Part shown: positions 42,379-51,726 of the stretch, piece after piece
Layout: every line of letters begins with the position of its first letter
How positions within the stretch are numbered: the first letter of the stretch is position 1
NCBI GenBank assembly: GCA_964439135.1
Contig: CAYTNN010000001.1
Span: 1 to 64,000, forward strand
Direction of reading: 5' to 3'
From: JAFGPJ01 sp964439135
GTDB lineage: Bacteria > Planctomycetota > Phycisphaerae > Sedimentisphaerales > Anaerobacaceae
Length of the DNA: 64,000 nucleotides
Translations under genes and position numbers: made by a program
The notes under the pieces: generated by a model
What the model was told of the DNA's origin: nothing
The model's database searches: none
The model's input: only the letters and a program-made list of their open reading frames with translations

Positions 42379-42407
42379 TTGACAAATCACTCGGAAATGC
42401 CGATAAT
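42379..42407 (+). promoter_or_regulatory. Strong sigma-70 promoter
   Basis: TTGACA (42379-42384), 17-nt spacer, GATAAT (42402-42407). Directly follows dnaB and would drive the micro-ORF, the SANT-like gene and possibly the small-terminase candidate. Confidence 0.7.
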
Positions 42408-42431
42408 ACTTATTAATAAGGTAGTGACAGG

Positions 42432-42521
42432 ATGATTTCATCTCGAAATTTCTTCCTGAACAATCGGGGCGGCATGCCGCAAAAGAAGTGTAAGTCTTTT
42501 TGTTTTAGTACTTTATGTTAG
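42432..42521 (+). CDS. 29-residue micro-ORF downstream of promoter
   Basis: ATG 42432 to TAG 42521; begins MISSRNFFLNNRGGMPQKKC and is Cys/Lys-rich. AAGG 10 nt upstream. First ORF after the promoter at 42379. Alternatively just leader sequence of the SANT-like gene. Confidence 0.28.
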   Translation: MISSRNFFLNNRGGMPQKKCKSFCFSTLC

Positions 42522-42603
42522 GAGTACTTGTTTCTAATAGGGGTCCCTTTTTTTCGTTTTTTTGGTGATGTGAACGATTGAGAATAATGAATGAGGTTAT
42601 GTA

Positions 42604-42984
42604 ATGGCAAACAATGGTGACCAAGATCTTATCAGTGGTCCGTGGTCGTGGACAGAGGATGATATAAAGCTGCTAAAAAGGCTTTATCCACGAGGAAATA
42701 CCAGGATGATAGCCGCGAAGCTTTGCCGGCCCTTGACGGCGGTCAGGCAGAAGGCTTACGACATGGGTATGAAAACGGACATATACAGCTATTGGACCGA
42801 GGATGATTTGAAGCTGCTTGCAAAGCTTTATCCGGAGACAATAACAGACGAGCTTGCCGAGCGTTTTGGCAGGTCGGCAGGATCGGTAAAGACCAAAGCA
42901 CGCCAATTGGGGTTAAGAAAAAGCGATAGCTATCTAAAAGCTATTAAATCCCGCCCTCGAAAACGGCGCAAGAAACAAGCCTGA
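42604..42984 (+). CDS. Double SANT/Myb-like (GcrA-like) HTH protein
   Basis: 126 residues with a duplicated unit: WTEDDIKLLKRLYPRGNTRM, IAAKLCRPLTAVRQKAYDMG and again WTEDDLKLLAKLYPETITDE, LAERFGRSAGSVKTKARQLG. Each unit is a Myb/SANT-type three-helix DNA-binding domain as in GcrA and phage regulators. Basic C-terminal tail RKRRKK. Position before the small-terminase candidate suggests late-gene or DNA-packaging regulation. Confidence 0.72.
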   Translation: MANNGDQDLISGPWSWTEDDIKLLKRLYPRGNTRMIAAKLCRPLTAVRQKAYDMGMKTDIYSYWTEDDLKLLAKLYPETITDELAERFGRSAGSVKTKARQLGLRKSDSYLKAIKSRPRKRRKKQA

Positions 42985-43160
42985 TTTTCAACGGCATTAA
43001 GTCGTAAATGTTTTAATCTTCAGTTTTGCTGGGGGCCATCTCTGGCAGTATGTATTTAATGCGCCATAAGCATAAGTATGTACGCCATCAGTAAATTCAG
43101 TCGCAACCGATTTTCATTTCAAGCCGGAATTTTGATAAGGGCAATAAGGGGGGTACAGCC

Positions 43161-43598
43161 ATGACCAAAGCAAAAGCATTAAGTGCCAAACAGCTTGCCG
43201 TGATTGAGGATTTATTTGAAGGCCGGCTGGAAGAGCAGGCAATTCTGGAAAAACACAGTCTCAGCAGAAAGCTCTTCGACAAGTGGCTGGCCGATGAGGC
43301 CTTCACCAGCCACCTCGATTGGCGCACGGCCTGGGAATACCGCAGGAGCGAGTTTATGCTGGCCCACTACGCCCGGGTGGCTGTGTCAAATCTCGTGCAG
43401 CTCACAGATCCTGATAACAAACAACCGGAAACCGCTCGCAAGGCCTGCCTCGACATAATCACAATGCGCGCCAACCGTTCAGCCGGCACCAACGTGACGC
43501 CGGGCGAAAATCCCGCATCGCCCCCCGAATCCCCGCCATTCTCACCCGAAACCGCCGGAAAAATCTTAGCCGTCTTAGCAGAAGAAAAAAGCGATTAG
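43161..43598 (+). CDS. Small terminase subunit candidate (HTH)
   Basis: 145 residues; G-run ribosome binding site (AAGGGGGG) nearly identical to that of the large terminase. N-terminal HTH (LSAKQLAVIEDLFEGRLEEQ then AILEKHSLSRKLFDKWLADE), helical middle (YRRSEFMLAHYARVAVSNLV) and Pro-rich tail (ASPPESPPFSPETAGKILAV). This layout fits TerS-like proteins that bind pac DNA. The large terminase, usually next, is 6.2 kb further on, with host-type genes between. Confidence 0.6.
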   Translation: MTKAKALSAKQLAVIEDLFEGRLEEQAILEKHSLSRKLFDKWLADEAFTSHLDWRTAWEYRRSEFMLAHYARVAVSNLVQLTDPDNKQPETARKACLDIITMRANRSAGTNVTPGENPASPPESPPFSPETAGKILAVLAEEKSD

Positions 43599-43628
43599 TA
43601 CATCTTAATCAAAGACCAAATTTCTTGC

Positions 43629-43692
43629 CTTATTATACTTTTCGGCTCTAAACTATAATAAGAATTCGCTTATTAAACGGAAGTATAATAAG
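43629..43692. promoter_or_regulatory. Cluster of TATAATAAG inverted half-sites
   Basis: CTTATTATACTT (43629-43640) is the perfect inverse of AAGTATAATAAG (43681-43692). Between them TATAATAAG (43654-43662) and CTTATTA (43669-43675) make a further inverted pair. Four half-sites in 64 bp before the sulfatase suggest an operator array, although the strings also resemble -10 boxes. Confidence 0.5.
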
Positions 43693-43760
43693 ATATGCTG
43701 AGCATGAAAATGCTATTTGCTGGTCGGAAGGTGGCATAAGGCATTAGGGTAAAGGAGTTT

Positions 43761-45170
43761 ATGAGCATGATATGCAGCAATGACTACACACGGCGGGGAT
43801 TTTTAAAGACTATGGGGGCTGGGGCGGCCGTTCTGGCTTCGGCGGGGAATATAATGGCTGGAGAGCAGAAGGCGGCGGGTAAGCCGAATATTTTGATGAT
43901 TCTGGTCGATGATTTAGGTTACGGGGATTTGTCGAGCTATGGGGCGAAAGATTTGAAGACGCCGCATATCGACAGGCTCATGACGGCCGGGATACGGTTC
44001 GATAATTTCTACGCCAACTGCCCGGTCTGCTCGCCGACGAGGGCGGCACTACTCAGCGGGCGCTATCCGGACATGGCCGGAGTGCCGGGAGTTATTCGCA
44101 CGCATATCACCAATAGCTGGGGCCACCTCGCTCCGTATGCAGAGTTGCTGCCGAAGCTGTTAAAGCCGGCCGGGTATCACACCGCCATCGTCGGCAAGTG
44201 GCATCTCGGCCTGGACTCGCCCAATACGCCGAACGAGCGCAGCTTCGACCACTTCCACGGCTTTCTCGGCGATATGATGGACGATTACTATAACCACCGG
44301 CGTCACGGCAATAATTACATGCGGCTGAACGGCAACCAAATCGACCCCGAAGGCCACGCCACCGACCTGTTCACGCAGTGGTCGATCGACTACATCAGCG
44401 GCCGTGCCAAATCGGACCGGCCGTTCTTTTTATACCTGGCCTACAATGCTCCGCATACTCCGATTCAGCCGCCGGATGACAGGCTCGACCGAGTGAAGAA
44501 ACGCGAGCCCGGCATAGATAACAAGCGAGCCAAACTCGTAGCCCTGATCGAACAACTCGACGACGGAATCGGTAAGGTCATTGCGGCGTTAAAAGACGCC
44601 GGAGTAAGTGACAACACGCTGGTGATTTTCACATCCGACAACGGCGGCCAGCTCGGTGTCGGAGCCAGCAACGGCCCACTGCGAGCCGGCAAGCAGGACA
44701 TGTACGAGGGCGGGATTCGCGAGCCGATGTGTGCGGTCTGGCCGGGAAAGATTCAGCCGGGCACCCGCAGCGAGCGTGTCGCGCTTACGATGGACCTGTA
44801 CCCGACCATCTGCGAAGCGGCCGGCGCGAAAATAGCTCACCAGATTGACGGGCGCAGCATCCTGCCGACGCTGCTGGGTAAATCGCAGCCGGCCGAGGAC
44901 CGCTTTTTATTCTGGGTCCGTCGCGAGGGCGGCGGCTACGGCGGACGGGCATATTACGCTGCACGGTACGGCGACTACAAGCTCGTGCAAAACAATCCTT
45001 TCGAGCCGATGGAGCTTTACAATCTCAAAGACGACCCGAAGGAGCAGAAACCTCTCGGCAGGAAGAACAAAATGTATCAGAAGCTCTTTAGCGCTCTACG
45101 CAACCACATAATTGAGGCCGGAGCAGTACCCTGGCAGAAATACCCGGTCGAAATAAAGGCGGATCAATAA
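43761..45170 (+). CDS. Tat-exported sulfatase (formylglycine type)
   Basis: 469 residues. Twin-arginine signal YTRRGFLKT with a hydrophobic h-region (GAGAAVLASAGN). Metal ligands D50, D51 (LVDDLGYGD), the maturation motif C90-S-P-T-R (Cys converted to formylglycine), then GKWHLG and FTSDNGG as further active-site blocks. Hydrolyses a sulfate ester, probably on a polysaccharide, in the periplasm. GGAG is 3 nt before ATG 43761 and 9 nt before ATG 43767, so the latter may be the real start. An inverted half-site array precedes it. Located between the small and large terminase genes. Confidence 0.92.
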   Translation: MSMICSNDYTRRGFLKTMGAGAAVLASAGNIMAGEQKAAGKPNILMILVDDLGYGDLSSYGAKDLKTPHIDRLMTAGIRFDNFYANCPVCSPTRAALLSGRYPDMAGVPGVIRTHITNSWGHLAPYAELLPKLLKPAGYHTAIVGKWHLGLDSPNTPNERSFDHFHGFLGDMMDDYYNHRRHGNNYMRLNGNQIDPEGHATDLFTQWSIDYISGRAKSDRPFFLYLAYNAPHTPIQPPDDRLDRVKKREPGIDNKRAKLVALIEQLDDGIGKVIAALKDAGVSDNTLVIFTSDNGGQLGVGASNGPLRAGKQDMYEGGIREPMCAVWPGKIQPGTRSERVALTMDLYPTICEAAGAKIAHQIDGRSILPTLLGKSQPAEDRFLFWVRREGGGYGGRAYYAARYGDYKLVQNNPFEPMELYNLKDDPKEQKPLGRKNKMYQKLFSALRNHIIEAGAVPWQKYPVEIKADQ

Positions 45171-45211
45171 CCGCAAACGCATGAGGTGATAATCACGGAG
45201 GCAACGCTGAA

Positions 45212-48200
45212 ATGAGAAAGAAAATCCTGAGCGCATTTATATTTGTGTTTTTGTTATCGGTGCTGGTTTCTTGTAGCCGGGCGCAGACTGTTTTTATCGA
45301 GGCCGAGGGCTTCGCGAACCGTGGCGGCTGGGTAATTGATCAGCAGTTTATGGACCAGATGGGCTCGCCGTTTCTGCTGGCTCACGGCCTGGGTATACCG
45401 GTCGGCGACGCGGCGACGGCTGTATCGTTTCCGGCAGTGGGCACATACCGCGTCTGGGTGCGTACGCGCGACTGGGTTGCTCCGTGGAAGGCTCCGGGAG
45501 CGCCCGGCAGGTTCCAGCTAATTATCGACAATGAGCCGCTCGATGCCGTATTCGGCACAGAAGGGGCCCAGTGGCACTGGCAGAACGGCGGGGTAGTCGC
45601 GATCACAAAAAATCAAGTCGTGCTCAAACTGCACGATTTAACAGGCTTCGACGGGCGATGCGATGCTATTGTTTTCACGCTGGATATGAACTTTGTTCCG
45701 CCGAACGAAGGCGAGCCGATGGCGGCTTTTCGCAGAAGGTCACTCGGCCTGTCTGAAGTGCCTCAGAACGCAGGCAATTTCGACATGGTAGTAGTTGGAG
45801 GTGGGATCGCCGGGACCTGCACGGCGATCTCGGCAGCAAGACTCGGCCTGCAGGTGGCGCTGATACAGAACCGTCCCGTGCTGGGCGGCAACAACAGCTC
45901 GGAGGTTCGCGTCCACTTGAATGGCGAGGTCAATCAACCGCCGTACCCGGCACTTGGTGGCGTCGTTAACGAACTCGACACCGGGCTCCAGGGCAACGCC
46001 CAGCCAGCCGAGCACTATGACGACCAGCGGAAACTCAAAGTCGTCCAGGCGGAGGAGAATATCCACCTGTTTCTGAACATGCACGCCTTAAGGGTTGAAA
46101 AGCAGGGCGACCGGATTGTAGCGGTTGTCGCCCAGGATATTCAAAAAGGCACCATGTCGCGCTTTACCGCTCCGCTGTTTGCGGATTGTTCCGGCGACGG
46201 CACGCTCGGATTTCTCGCCGGCGCCGAGTTCCGAATGGGACGTGAAAGCAAAGAACAGACCGGCGAACCTCTGGCGCCGGAAGAGTCCGACAAAATGACG
46301 ATGGGCGCATCGGTCCAGTGGTACTCGACTGCAGGCGACAGGCCATCGAGGTTTCCGGATTGTCCCTGGGCTTTACAGTTTGACGAACAAAGCTGTCACT
46401 ATCTGATCCGAGGCGACTGGGACTGGGAGACGGGAATGAACCGTGACCAGATAACCGAATTCGAGTTCATTCGTGACCACGCCCTTCGCGCCGTCTACGG
46501 CAACTGGGCTTATCTGAAGAACAGCAGTCGGGACAGGGCGAAATATGCGGACAGTCAGCTCGAATGGGTTGCGTATATTGCCGGCAAGCGCGAATCACGC
46601 CGGCTGCTCGGTGACGTCATATTGCAGCAGCAGGACATTCAGCGACGCAGGAGATTCCCCGATTCGTTTGTCACTTCCACCTGGTCCATCGACCTTCACT
46701 ATCCGGACCCGAAAAATTCTCAATACTTTCCCGGCGAAGAATTCCGTTCGATTGCGAAGTATGCCCAGATAAAGCCCTACCCGATTCCCTACCGCAGCCT
46801 GTATTCCCGCAACATCAGCAATCTTATGATGGCCGGACGCTGCATCAGCGTGACACACGTAGCACTCGGAACCGTCCGCGTAATGCGAACCGGCGGAATG
46901 ATGGGCGAGCTTATCGGAATGGCAGCGTCACTTTGCACGAAAAACAATACTACACCTCGTGGCGTCTATGAGAATCACCTGGCCGAGCTGAAACGGTTGG
47001 CCCGAAAAGGTGTCGGAAAGCCCGCTGAGATTGACAAAGATACCTTCCGACAGGCCGAAGAGAACGGACGTCTGGCCAATAAAGGATTTATCCACTGCCG
47101 GGACTTTGTCAAAGGCTGGCTTCGATATGCCGATAGGAAGACCGGGCTGATCCCCAGGAATCTTAGCCGGGACAAAGACATCTGGAATGCTCAGGACAGT
47201 GCCGCGGACAATTATCCGTTTATGGTGCTCACCGCGGCCATTATAGACCGCCCGCTTTTCGACGGCAGGATGCGAAATATGCTGCGCGCTGAAACCATGT
47301 TTACATCCCGTATCGGAAGCCTGCCCGATACGTACTCTTTTACCAAGCAGAACTTCCATGATTCGAAAGAAAATCTGGGCCGAATAATCTTCGGCTCATC
47401 GGAATATGTCAAAGACGGGCTGTTGCCGCTTACCGAATGGCTCGGGCCGAGTCCATGGTCCGAACGCATGATAAACATTCTCGACGATTTGTGGGAGCGG
47501 GCGCCTGTTAAAACAAAATATGGACAAATCGTTTCGGAAAACCAGGAGATTAACGGCGAGATGCTCCAGACATTGTCCCGTGTTTACTGGATGACCGGCG
47601 ATAGGAAATATTTACAATGGGCCGTTCGTCTCGGCGATTATTATCTGCTCGGTGGACATCACCCCACACGCGATGAAGAATCGCTCAGGCTTCGCGATCA
47701 CGGCTGCGAAATTGTCTCGGGCCTGTGCGAGCTGTACGCGACCGTTAATTTCGCCATGCCGGCTAAAAAGGGTGCTTATCAAACACCCATTCACGAAATG
47801 CTCGATAGCGTTCTCAAATTCGGGACCAACGAGCATGGTCTTTTTTACAACGGTATGTATAACAAAACCGGCCGGCACGACAGAGATCTGGCCGACACAT
47901 GGGGCTATAATCTCAACGGCTTTTATACCGTGTATCTGATAGACAAAACCGAGGCCTACCGTCAGGCCGTTCAGAAAGCGCTCGGCAACCTGAACGACTA
48001 CTATAAAAACTATCAGTGGGAAGGCAGCAGCGCCGATGGTTACGCCGATTCAATCGAAGGCGCGATTAACCTCTACAATCGAGAGCCCGTTGATTCTACT
48101 GTGAAGTGGATGGACAGCGAAATCAAAGTGATGTGGGACATGCAACAGCCCAACGGCATCATCGAGGGATGGCACGGAGACGGAAACTTCGCACGTACCA

Positions 48201-48556
48201 CAATTATGTACTGCCTCTGGAAGACAAAAGGCCTGACCATCCGTCCCTGGCGGGAGGATGTGGTTTTCGGAGCTATCCAGGAAGGAGATGGACTAAAAAT
48301 AAGCATAAGCGCCGACAGAAGTTGGCAGGGAAAGCTGCTCTTTGATACGCCGCGTCATAAGACGATTATGAATATGCCGCTCGACTGGCCGCGTATCAAC
48401 CAGTTCCCCGAATGGTTCACCGTAAAGCAGAATAAACGCTACATGGTACGTGACCTGACTTCCAATACGAGGAAATCCTATACGGCACAACAGTTGGCCG
48501 ACGGCATAACAATCAGCCTCCAGACCGGCGTTCCGCAGTATTTGATTGTGCAGTGA
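45212..48556 (+). CDS. Large secreted FAD-dependent oxidoreductase with extra domains
   Basis: 1114 residues, lipoprotein-like signal (VLVSC, Cys21). Residues about 25-160 form a carbohydrate-binding-like beta-sandwich (VFIEAEGFANRGGWVIDQQF). FAD domain of the FAD_oxidored family: MVVVGGGIAGTCTAISAARL (GxGxxG at 196-201), then RPVLGGNNSSEVRVH and FADCSGDGTLGFLAGAEF. The C-terminal third is an alpha-barrel-like glycosidase-type region (GKYLQWAVRLGDYYLLGGHH; RDLADTWGYNLNGFYTVY). Such proteins sit beside sulfatases in planctomycete polysaccharide loci, probably oxidising sugars. AGG-type ribosome binding site; 41 nt after the sulfatase. Confidence 0.85.
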   Translation: MRKKILSAFIFVFLLSVLVSCSRAQTVFIEAEGFANRGGWVIDQQFMDQMGSPFLLAHGLGIPVGDAATAVSFPAVGTYRVWVRTRDWVAPWKAPGAPGRFQLIIDNEPLDAVFGTEGAQWHWQNGGVVAITKNQVVLKLHDLTGFDGRCDAIVFTLDMNFVPPNEGEPMAAFRRRSLGLSEVPQNAGNFDMVVVGGGIAGTCTAISAARLGLQVALIQNRPVLGGNNSSEVRVHLNGEVNQPPYPALGGVVNELDTGLQGNAQPAEHYDDQRKLKVVQAEENIHLFLNMHALRVEKQGDRIVAVVAQDIQKGTMSRFTAPLFADCSGDGTLGFLAGAEFRMGRESKEQTGEPLAPEESDKMTMGASVQWYSTAGDRPSRFPDCPWALQFDEQSCHYLIRGDWDWETGMNRDQITEFEFIRDHALRAVYGNWAYLKNSSRDRAKYADSQLEWVAYIAGKRESRRLLGDVILQQQDIQRRRRFPDSFVTSTWSIDLHYPDPKNSQYFPGEEFRSIAKYAQIKPYPIPYRSLYSRNISNLMMAGRCISVTHVALGTVRVMRTGGMMGELIGMAASLCTKNNTTPRGVYENHLAELKRLARKGVGKPAEIDKDTFRQAEENGRLANKGFIHCRDFVKGWLRYADRKTGLIPRNLSRDKDIWNAQDSAADNYPFMVLTAAIIDRPLFDGRMRNMLRAETMFTSRIGSLPDTYSFTKQNFHDSKENLGRIIFGSSEYVKDGLLPLTEWLGPSPWSERMINILDDLWERAPVKTKYGQIVSENQEINGEMLQTLSRVYWMTGDRKYLQWAVRLGDYYLLGGHHPTRDEESLRLRDHGCEIVSGLCELYATVNFAMPAKKGAYQTPIHEMLDSVLKFGTNEHGLFYNGMYNKTGRHDRDLADTWGYNLNGFYTVYLIDKTEAYRQAVQKALGNLNDYYKNYQWEGSSADGYADSIEGAINLYNREPVDSTVKWMDSEIKVMWDMQQPNGIIEGWHGDGNFARTTIMYCLWKTKGLTIRPWREDVVFGAIQEGDGLKISISADRSWQGKLLFDTPRHKTIMNMPLDWPRINQFPEWFTVKQNKRYMVRDLTSNTRKSYTAQQLADGITISLQTGVPQYLIVQ

Positions 48557-48606
48557 TTATTCACAGGAGCGGTTTGCGGGTCGCCAATAAAATAAGGAGA
48601 GATCAG

Positions 48607-49683
48607 ATGGACGAGTCAAAAAACACCAAAATTTATGAAGAGCTTGCAGATGCACTCAACGCTCTTCCGAACGGTTTTCCGCGGACACCTTCGAATGTCG
48701 AGGTACCGATGCTTCAGAAGATTTTCACGCCGGCCGAGGCATCGCTGGCCCGGCACCTGGGCCGTGAGCTGGAGCCTGTCGATGCAATCGCCAAGCGGGC
48801 CGGACTCGACCAGAGACGGGCCGGTGCCGGCCTGATGGCTTTGGCACAGCGCCGCCTGATATGGTTCAACGGCCGGCCTGATAATCCGCGTTTCAGACTC
48901 TCTCCGTTCGTCGTCGGAATATACGAAATGCAGTTGGATAACATGGACTACGAGCTGGCTCATCTGATCGAGCATTATATGGCCGACGGCGGAGCGGTCG
49001 GAATCATGAGGCCCGACCCGGCCATCCACCGCGTTGTCCCGGCACAGAGCGCCGTCAAGTCCGAGTGGGTGCTGCCCTACGACGATGTCCGCGAAATTTT
49101 GCTGAACGCTAAAACGTTTCGCGTTAATGATTGCGTCTGCCGCAAGCAGCAGGACCAGCTCGGCCGAAAGTGCGATTTCCCGCTGAAAACGTGCCTGATC
49201 TATCATTCGGCTCAGCTTCCGCCTACACCTGATATGATCTCGCGTAATGAAGCTCTGGCGGTCCTCGACGAAGCGGAGGAAATCGGCCTGGTCCATACGA
49301 TGAGCAATGTCAGGAATAAGTCGCTATTCATGGGTGATGTCGGCTATATCTGCAACTGCTGCGGCTGCTGTTGCGGCATACTTCGCGGAATCAACGACTG
49401 GGGCATCGAGAATTCCGTCGCTCAGGCAAATTACTATTCCGTCATCGACGCCGAGCAGTGCACCGCGTGCGGTTTGTGCGAGCAGCGCTGCCAGGTCGGT
49501 GCAATCTCTGAACAGGATGGTAGTTTTATTGTAGACACCAGGCGTTGCATCGGCTGCGGCCTGTGTGTCACCGGTTGCCCGAGCGGCGCTGCAACGCTAC
49601 AGCCAAAACCCGATGCCGAAATCATCCCTCCGCCTCTGGACCTTGCGGACTGGGAGCAGCAGCGTATGCAAAACCGCAAGTAG
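48607..49683 (+). CDS. 4Fe-4S ferredoxin-like protein with winged-helix N-terminus
   Basis: 358 residues from ATG 48607 with GGAGA (an upstream start overlaps the oxidoreductase gene). The N-terminal 90 residues look like a winged helix (PAEASLARHLGRELEPVDAI). Middle Cys groups: CVCRKQQDQLGRKCDFPLKT, and CNCCGCCCG around residue 255. C-terminus has two canonical 4Fe-4S motifs, CTACGLCEQRCQVG and CIGCGLCVTGCPSG. Electron-transfer or sensor protein, possibly redox partner of the FAD enzyme. Last gene of the sulfatase cluster. Confidence 0.8.
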   Translation: MDESKNTKIYEELADALNALPNGFPRTPSNVEVPMLQKIFTPAEASLARHLGRELEPVDAIAKRAGLDQRRAGAGLMALAQRRLIWFNGRPDNPRFRLSPFVVGIYEMQLDNMDYELAHLIEHYMADGGAVGIMRPDPAIHRVVPAQSAVKSEWVLPYDDVREILLNAKTFRVNDCVCRKQQDQLGRKCDFPLKTCLIYHSAQLPPTPDMISRNEALAVLDEAEEIGLVHTMSNVRNKSLFMGDVGYICNCCGCCCGILRGINDWGIENSVAQANYYSVIDAEQCTACGLCEQRCQVGAISEQDGSFIVDTRRCIGCGLCVTGCPSGAATLQPKPDAEIIPPPLDLADWEQQRMQNRK

Positions 49684-49778
49684 GCGCTGCTATCCACTGC
49701 TACAGAAAATTTCTCAAACCGAAGGTGATATTCTTCGTCTTCGACTCAGAATGACATTCAATTAAGGGGGGTATCGTC

Positions 49779-51263
49779 ATGACACAACTATCTTTTCCAG
49801 CATGTAGTGACATTAAAAGAGTGGCCGGGGTTTACACCGGGCTGCGGCAGATTCGGCCGCAGACGAGGCGGGACCTGAAGAATTACGTGAAGGTCTTTCT
49901 TGGTATCGACGTGCCGGATAAGAGAATCTGTCCGGAACATCAAAGCCCGATGGATTATCTCTGGCATACTTTTCGTGAATCTAAGCACGAACCAAGGGCT
50001 GCAAATCACGATTCGATCGTTTGGGCGAATCGTGCTGGCGGTAAGACCGAGCTTGCAGCCATCGCGACGCTTCTGGATTGCCTCTTTAAGCCGAACTGCC
50101 AGGTCAGGATTCTGGGCGGCTCGGGCGAGCAGGCCGGCAGGATGTATGAATATCTGACCGGCTTTCTGCATCACGGCTACGAGCAATCTCTTGCCGGGCC
50201 TGTCCGCAAGACTAAATGTCACTTTGTCAACGGTTCAGCGGTCGAGGTCCTGACGCAGTCTGCAACCAGCGTCCGGGGCCAGCACGTTCAAAAGCTTCGT
50301 TGCGATGAGCTGGAGCTGTTTGATGAGGACGTTTTCGCCGCGGCTAAGTTCACCACGCAGAGCACGCCGGAAATTACCGCCGGCATGGAACTGATAAGCA
50401 CGATGCACCGGCCTTACGGCCTGATGCACGAGGTCGTGACATCGGCTCCGGAGTTCGGCACGCCGGTCTTCAAATGGTGCGTGTGGGAAGTGATAGAAAA
50501 GTGCGTCGGCAGAAGCTGCTCGCAATGTCCCTTGTCGGAAGACTGCCGGGGCAAAGCGAAGGTGGCGAACGGCTATCTGAAAATCGACGATTGCATTACA
50601 CAGATGCGCCGGTCCAGCAGGGCGTGCTGGGAAGCCGAGATGCTCTGCACGCGGCCGTCACGGCAGAACGTTGTCTTCGATGAGTTCGACCCGGCCGTGC
50701 ACGTTGGAACAGTCGATTATGATCCGAATCTTCCGCTGTACCGGGCGCTTGATTTCGGATTCGTCAATCCGTTTGTATGCCTGTGGATTCAGGTTGACGA
50801 TGCCGGCGTTGTGCGTGTGATTGATGAGTACGTTCGCAGCAGGGCGACCATCGACGTGCACGCGGTTGAAATGAAGAGCCGCACGCCGGTCGCGGAAGAA
50901 AAAGTGACGGCGACGTTTTGCGATCCGGCGGGTAAAAGCGTTAACGATGTCACCGGCACCAGCGCTGTCCGCGAGCTGCGGGCGTTGGGAATTGCAGTGC
51001 GATTCAAGCGCAGCGGCATCCTGGAAGGAATCGAGTTGATCCGCAGGGCAATCCGCTGCGGCGATAGGAAAAGTAGTCTGATAGTCTCGCCGAGATGCCC
51101 CCGCCTTATTGAGGCAATGGAATGCTATCATTACCCGGAATCCGCCGCCCCACGCGAGCTCCCGCAAAAAGACGGCCTCTACGACCACCCCATCGACGCC
51201 CTGCGATACTTCTTCATTAATCATAATCGCATTGAGGGCAAGATGATTACACGACTTTACTGA
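49779..51263 (+). CDS. terL: Phage terminase large subunit
   Basis: 494 residues. ATPase domain Walker A WANRAGGKT (82-90) with VRILGGSGEQAGRMYEYL and the Walker B RCDELELFDED. The nuclease domain contains ALDFGFVNPF, TFCDPAGKSVND and YDHPIDALRYFF, the RNase-H-type acidic residues. A small zinc-knuckle-like insert CVGRSCSQCPLSEDCRG (about residues 245-262) is unusual. Powers DNA packaging at the portal. G-rich ribosome binding site TAAGGGGGG. It is the last phage gene to the right; the portal, its normal neighbour, lies at 27.9 kb on the opposite strand. Confidence 0.88.
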   Translation: MTQLSFPACSDIKRVAGVYTGLRQIRPQTRRDLKNYVKVFLGIDVPDKRICPEHQSPMDYLWHTFRESKHEPRAANHDSIVWANRAGGKTELAAIATLLDCLFKPNCQVRILGGSGEQAGRMYEYLTGFLHHGYEQSLAGPVRKTKCHFVNGSAVEVLTQSATSVRGQHVQKLRCDELELFDEDVFAAAKFTTQSTPEITAGMELISTMHRPYGLMHEVVTSAPEFGTPVFKWCVWEVIEKCVGRSCSQCPLSEDCRGKAKVANGYLKIDDCITQMRRSSRACWEAEMLCTRPSRQNVVFDEFDPAVHVGTVDYDPNLPLYRALDFGFVNPFVCLWIQVDDAGVVRVIDEYVRSRATIDVHAVEMKSRTPVAEEKVTATFCDPAGKSVNDVTGTSAVRELRALGIAVRFKRSGILEGIELIRRAIRCGDRKSSLIVSPRCPRLIEAMECYHYPESAAPRELPQKDGLYDHPIDALRYFFINHNRIEGKMITRLY

Positions 51264-51414
51264 TAGCTATTCATCGAGCAGGATGCCGGACAATATACAG
51301 CATAAGCATATTGTTGCGGATATTTACTGAAAATCACTTAAGACGGGAAAGCTTTTGTTCGATATTGCTAATGATTGAAGGAGGAAACTTGGAAGGGAAA
51401 ACCCCAGCCGGAGT

Positions 51415-51493
51415 GAGCACATAAAAAGGAAACAGGGCTGAGGTGCGGAGGGAGAGGAAAAAGCGAGATATCCTCAGCCCTGTGAATGTGCTC
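51415..51493. ncRNA. GGA-rich hairpin element, copy 1
   Basis: Inner stem CAGGGCTGAGG/CCTCAGCCCTG (11 bp, 51433-51443 with 51472-51482) enclosing a purine-rich loop of 28 nt with three GGA motifs. A second outer stem GAGCACA/TGTGCTC (51415-51421 with 51487-51493) makes a long structured element. No T-run, so not a terminator. The stem is repeated at 52772 and 53073 with different loops, all GGA-rich. Confidence 0.65.
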
Positions 51494-51726
51494 ATTCTAT
51501 CTAACTACTAATATATCATAAAGCTCTACGTAAAGCAATACTATTTTTAAAAAAATTTGTTCATTTCAAGAAAAAAAAACTTCGCCAAAAAACATTCTAA
51601 ACCGCCTATTATCAAAAGTTTACAAAACAACTATAGCTTTAGGCTTGTGTTTTGTCAATTAGATTATTAAAATTTTTTCCAATGAAGCAATTATATTTTA
51701 GCACAAATGAAAATTTGAGGACGGCT

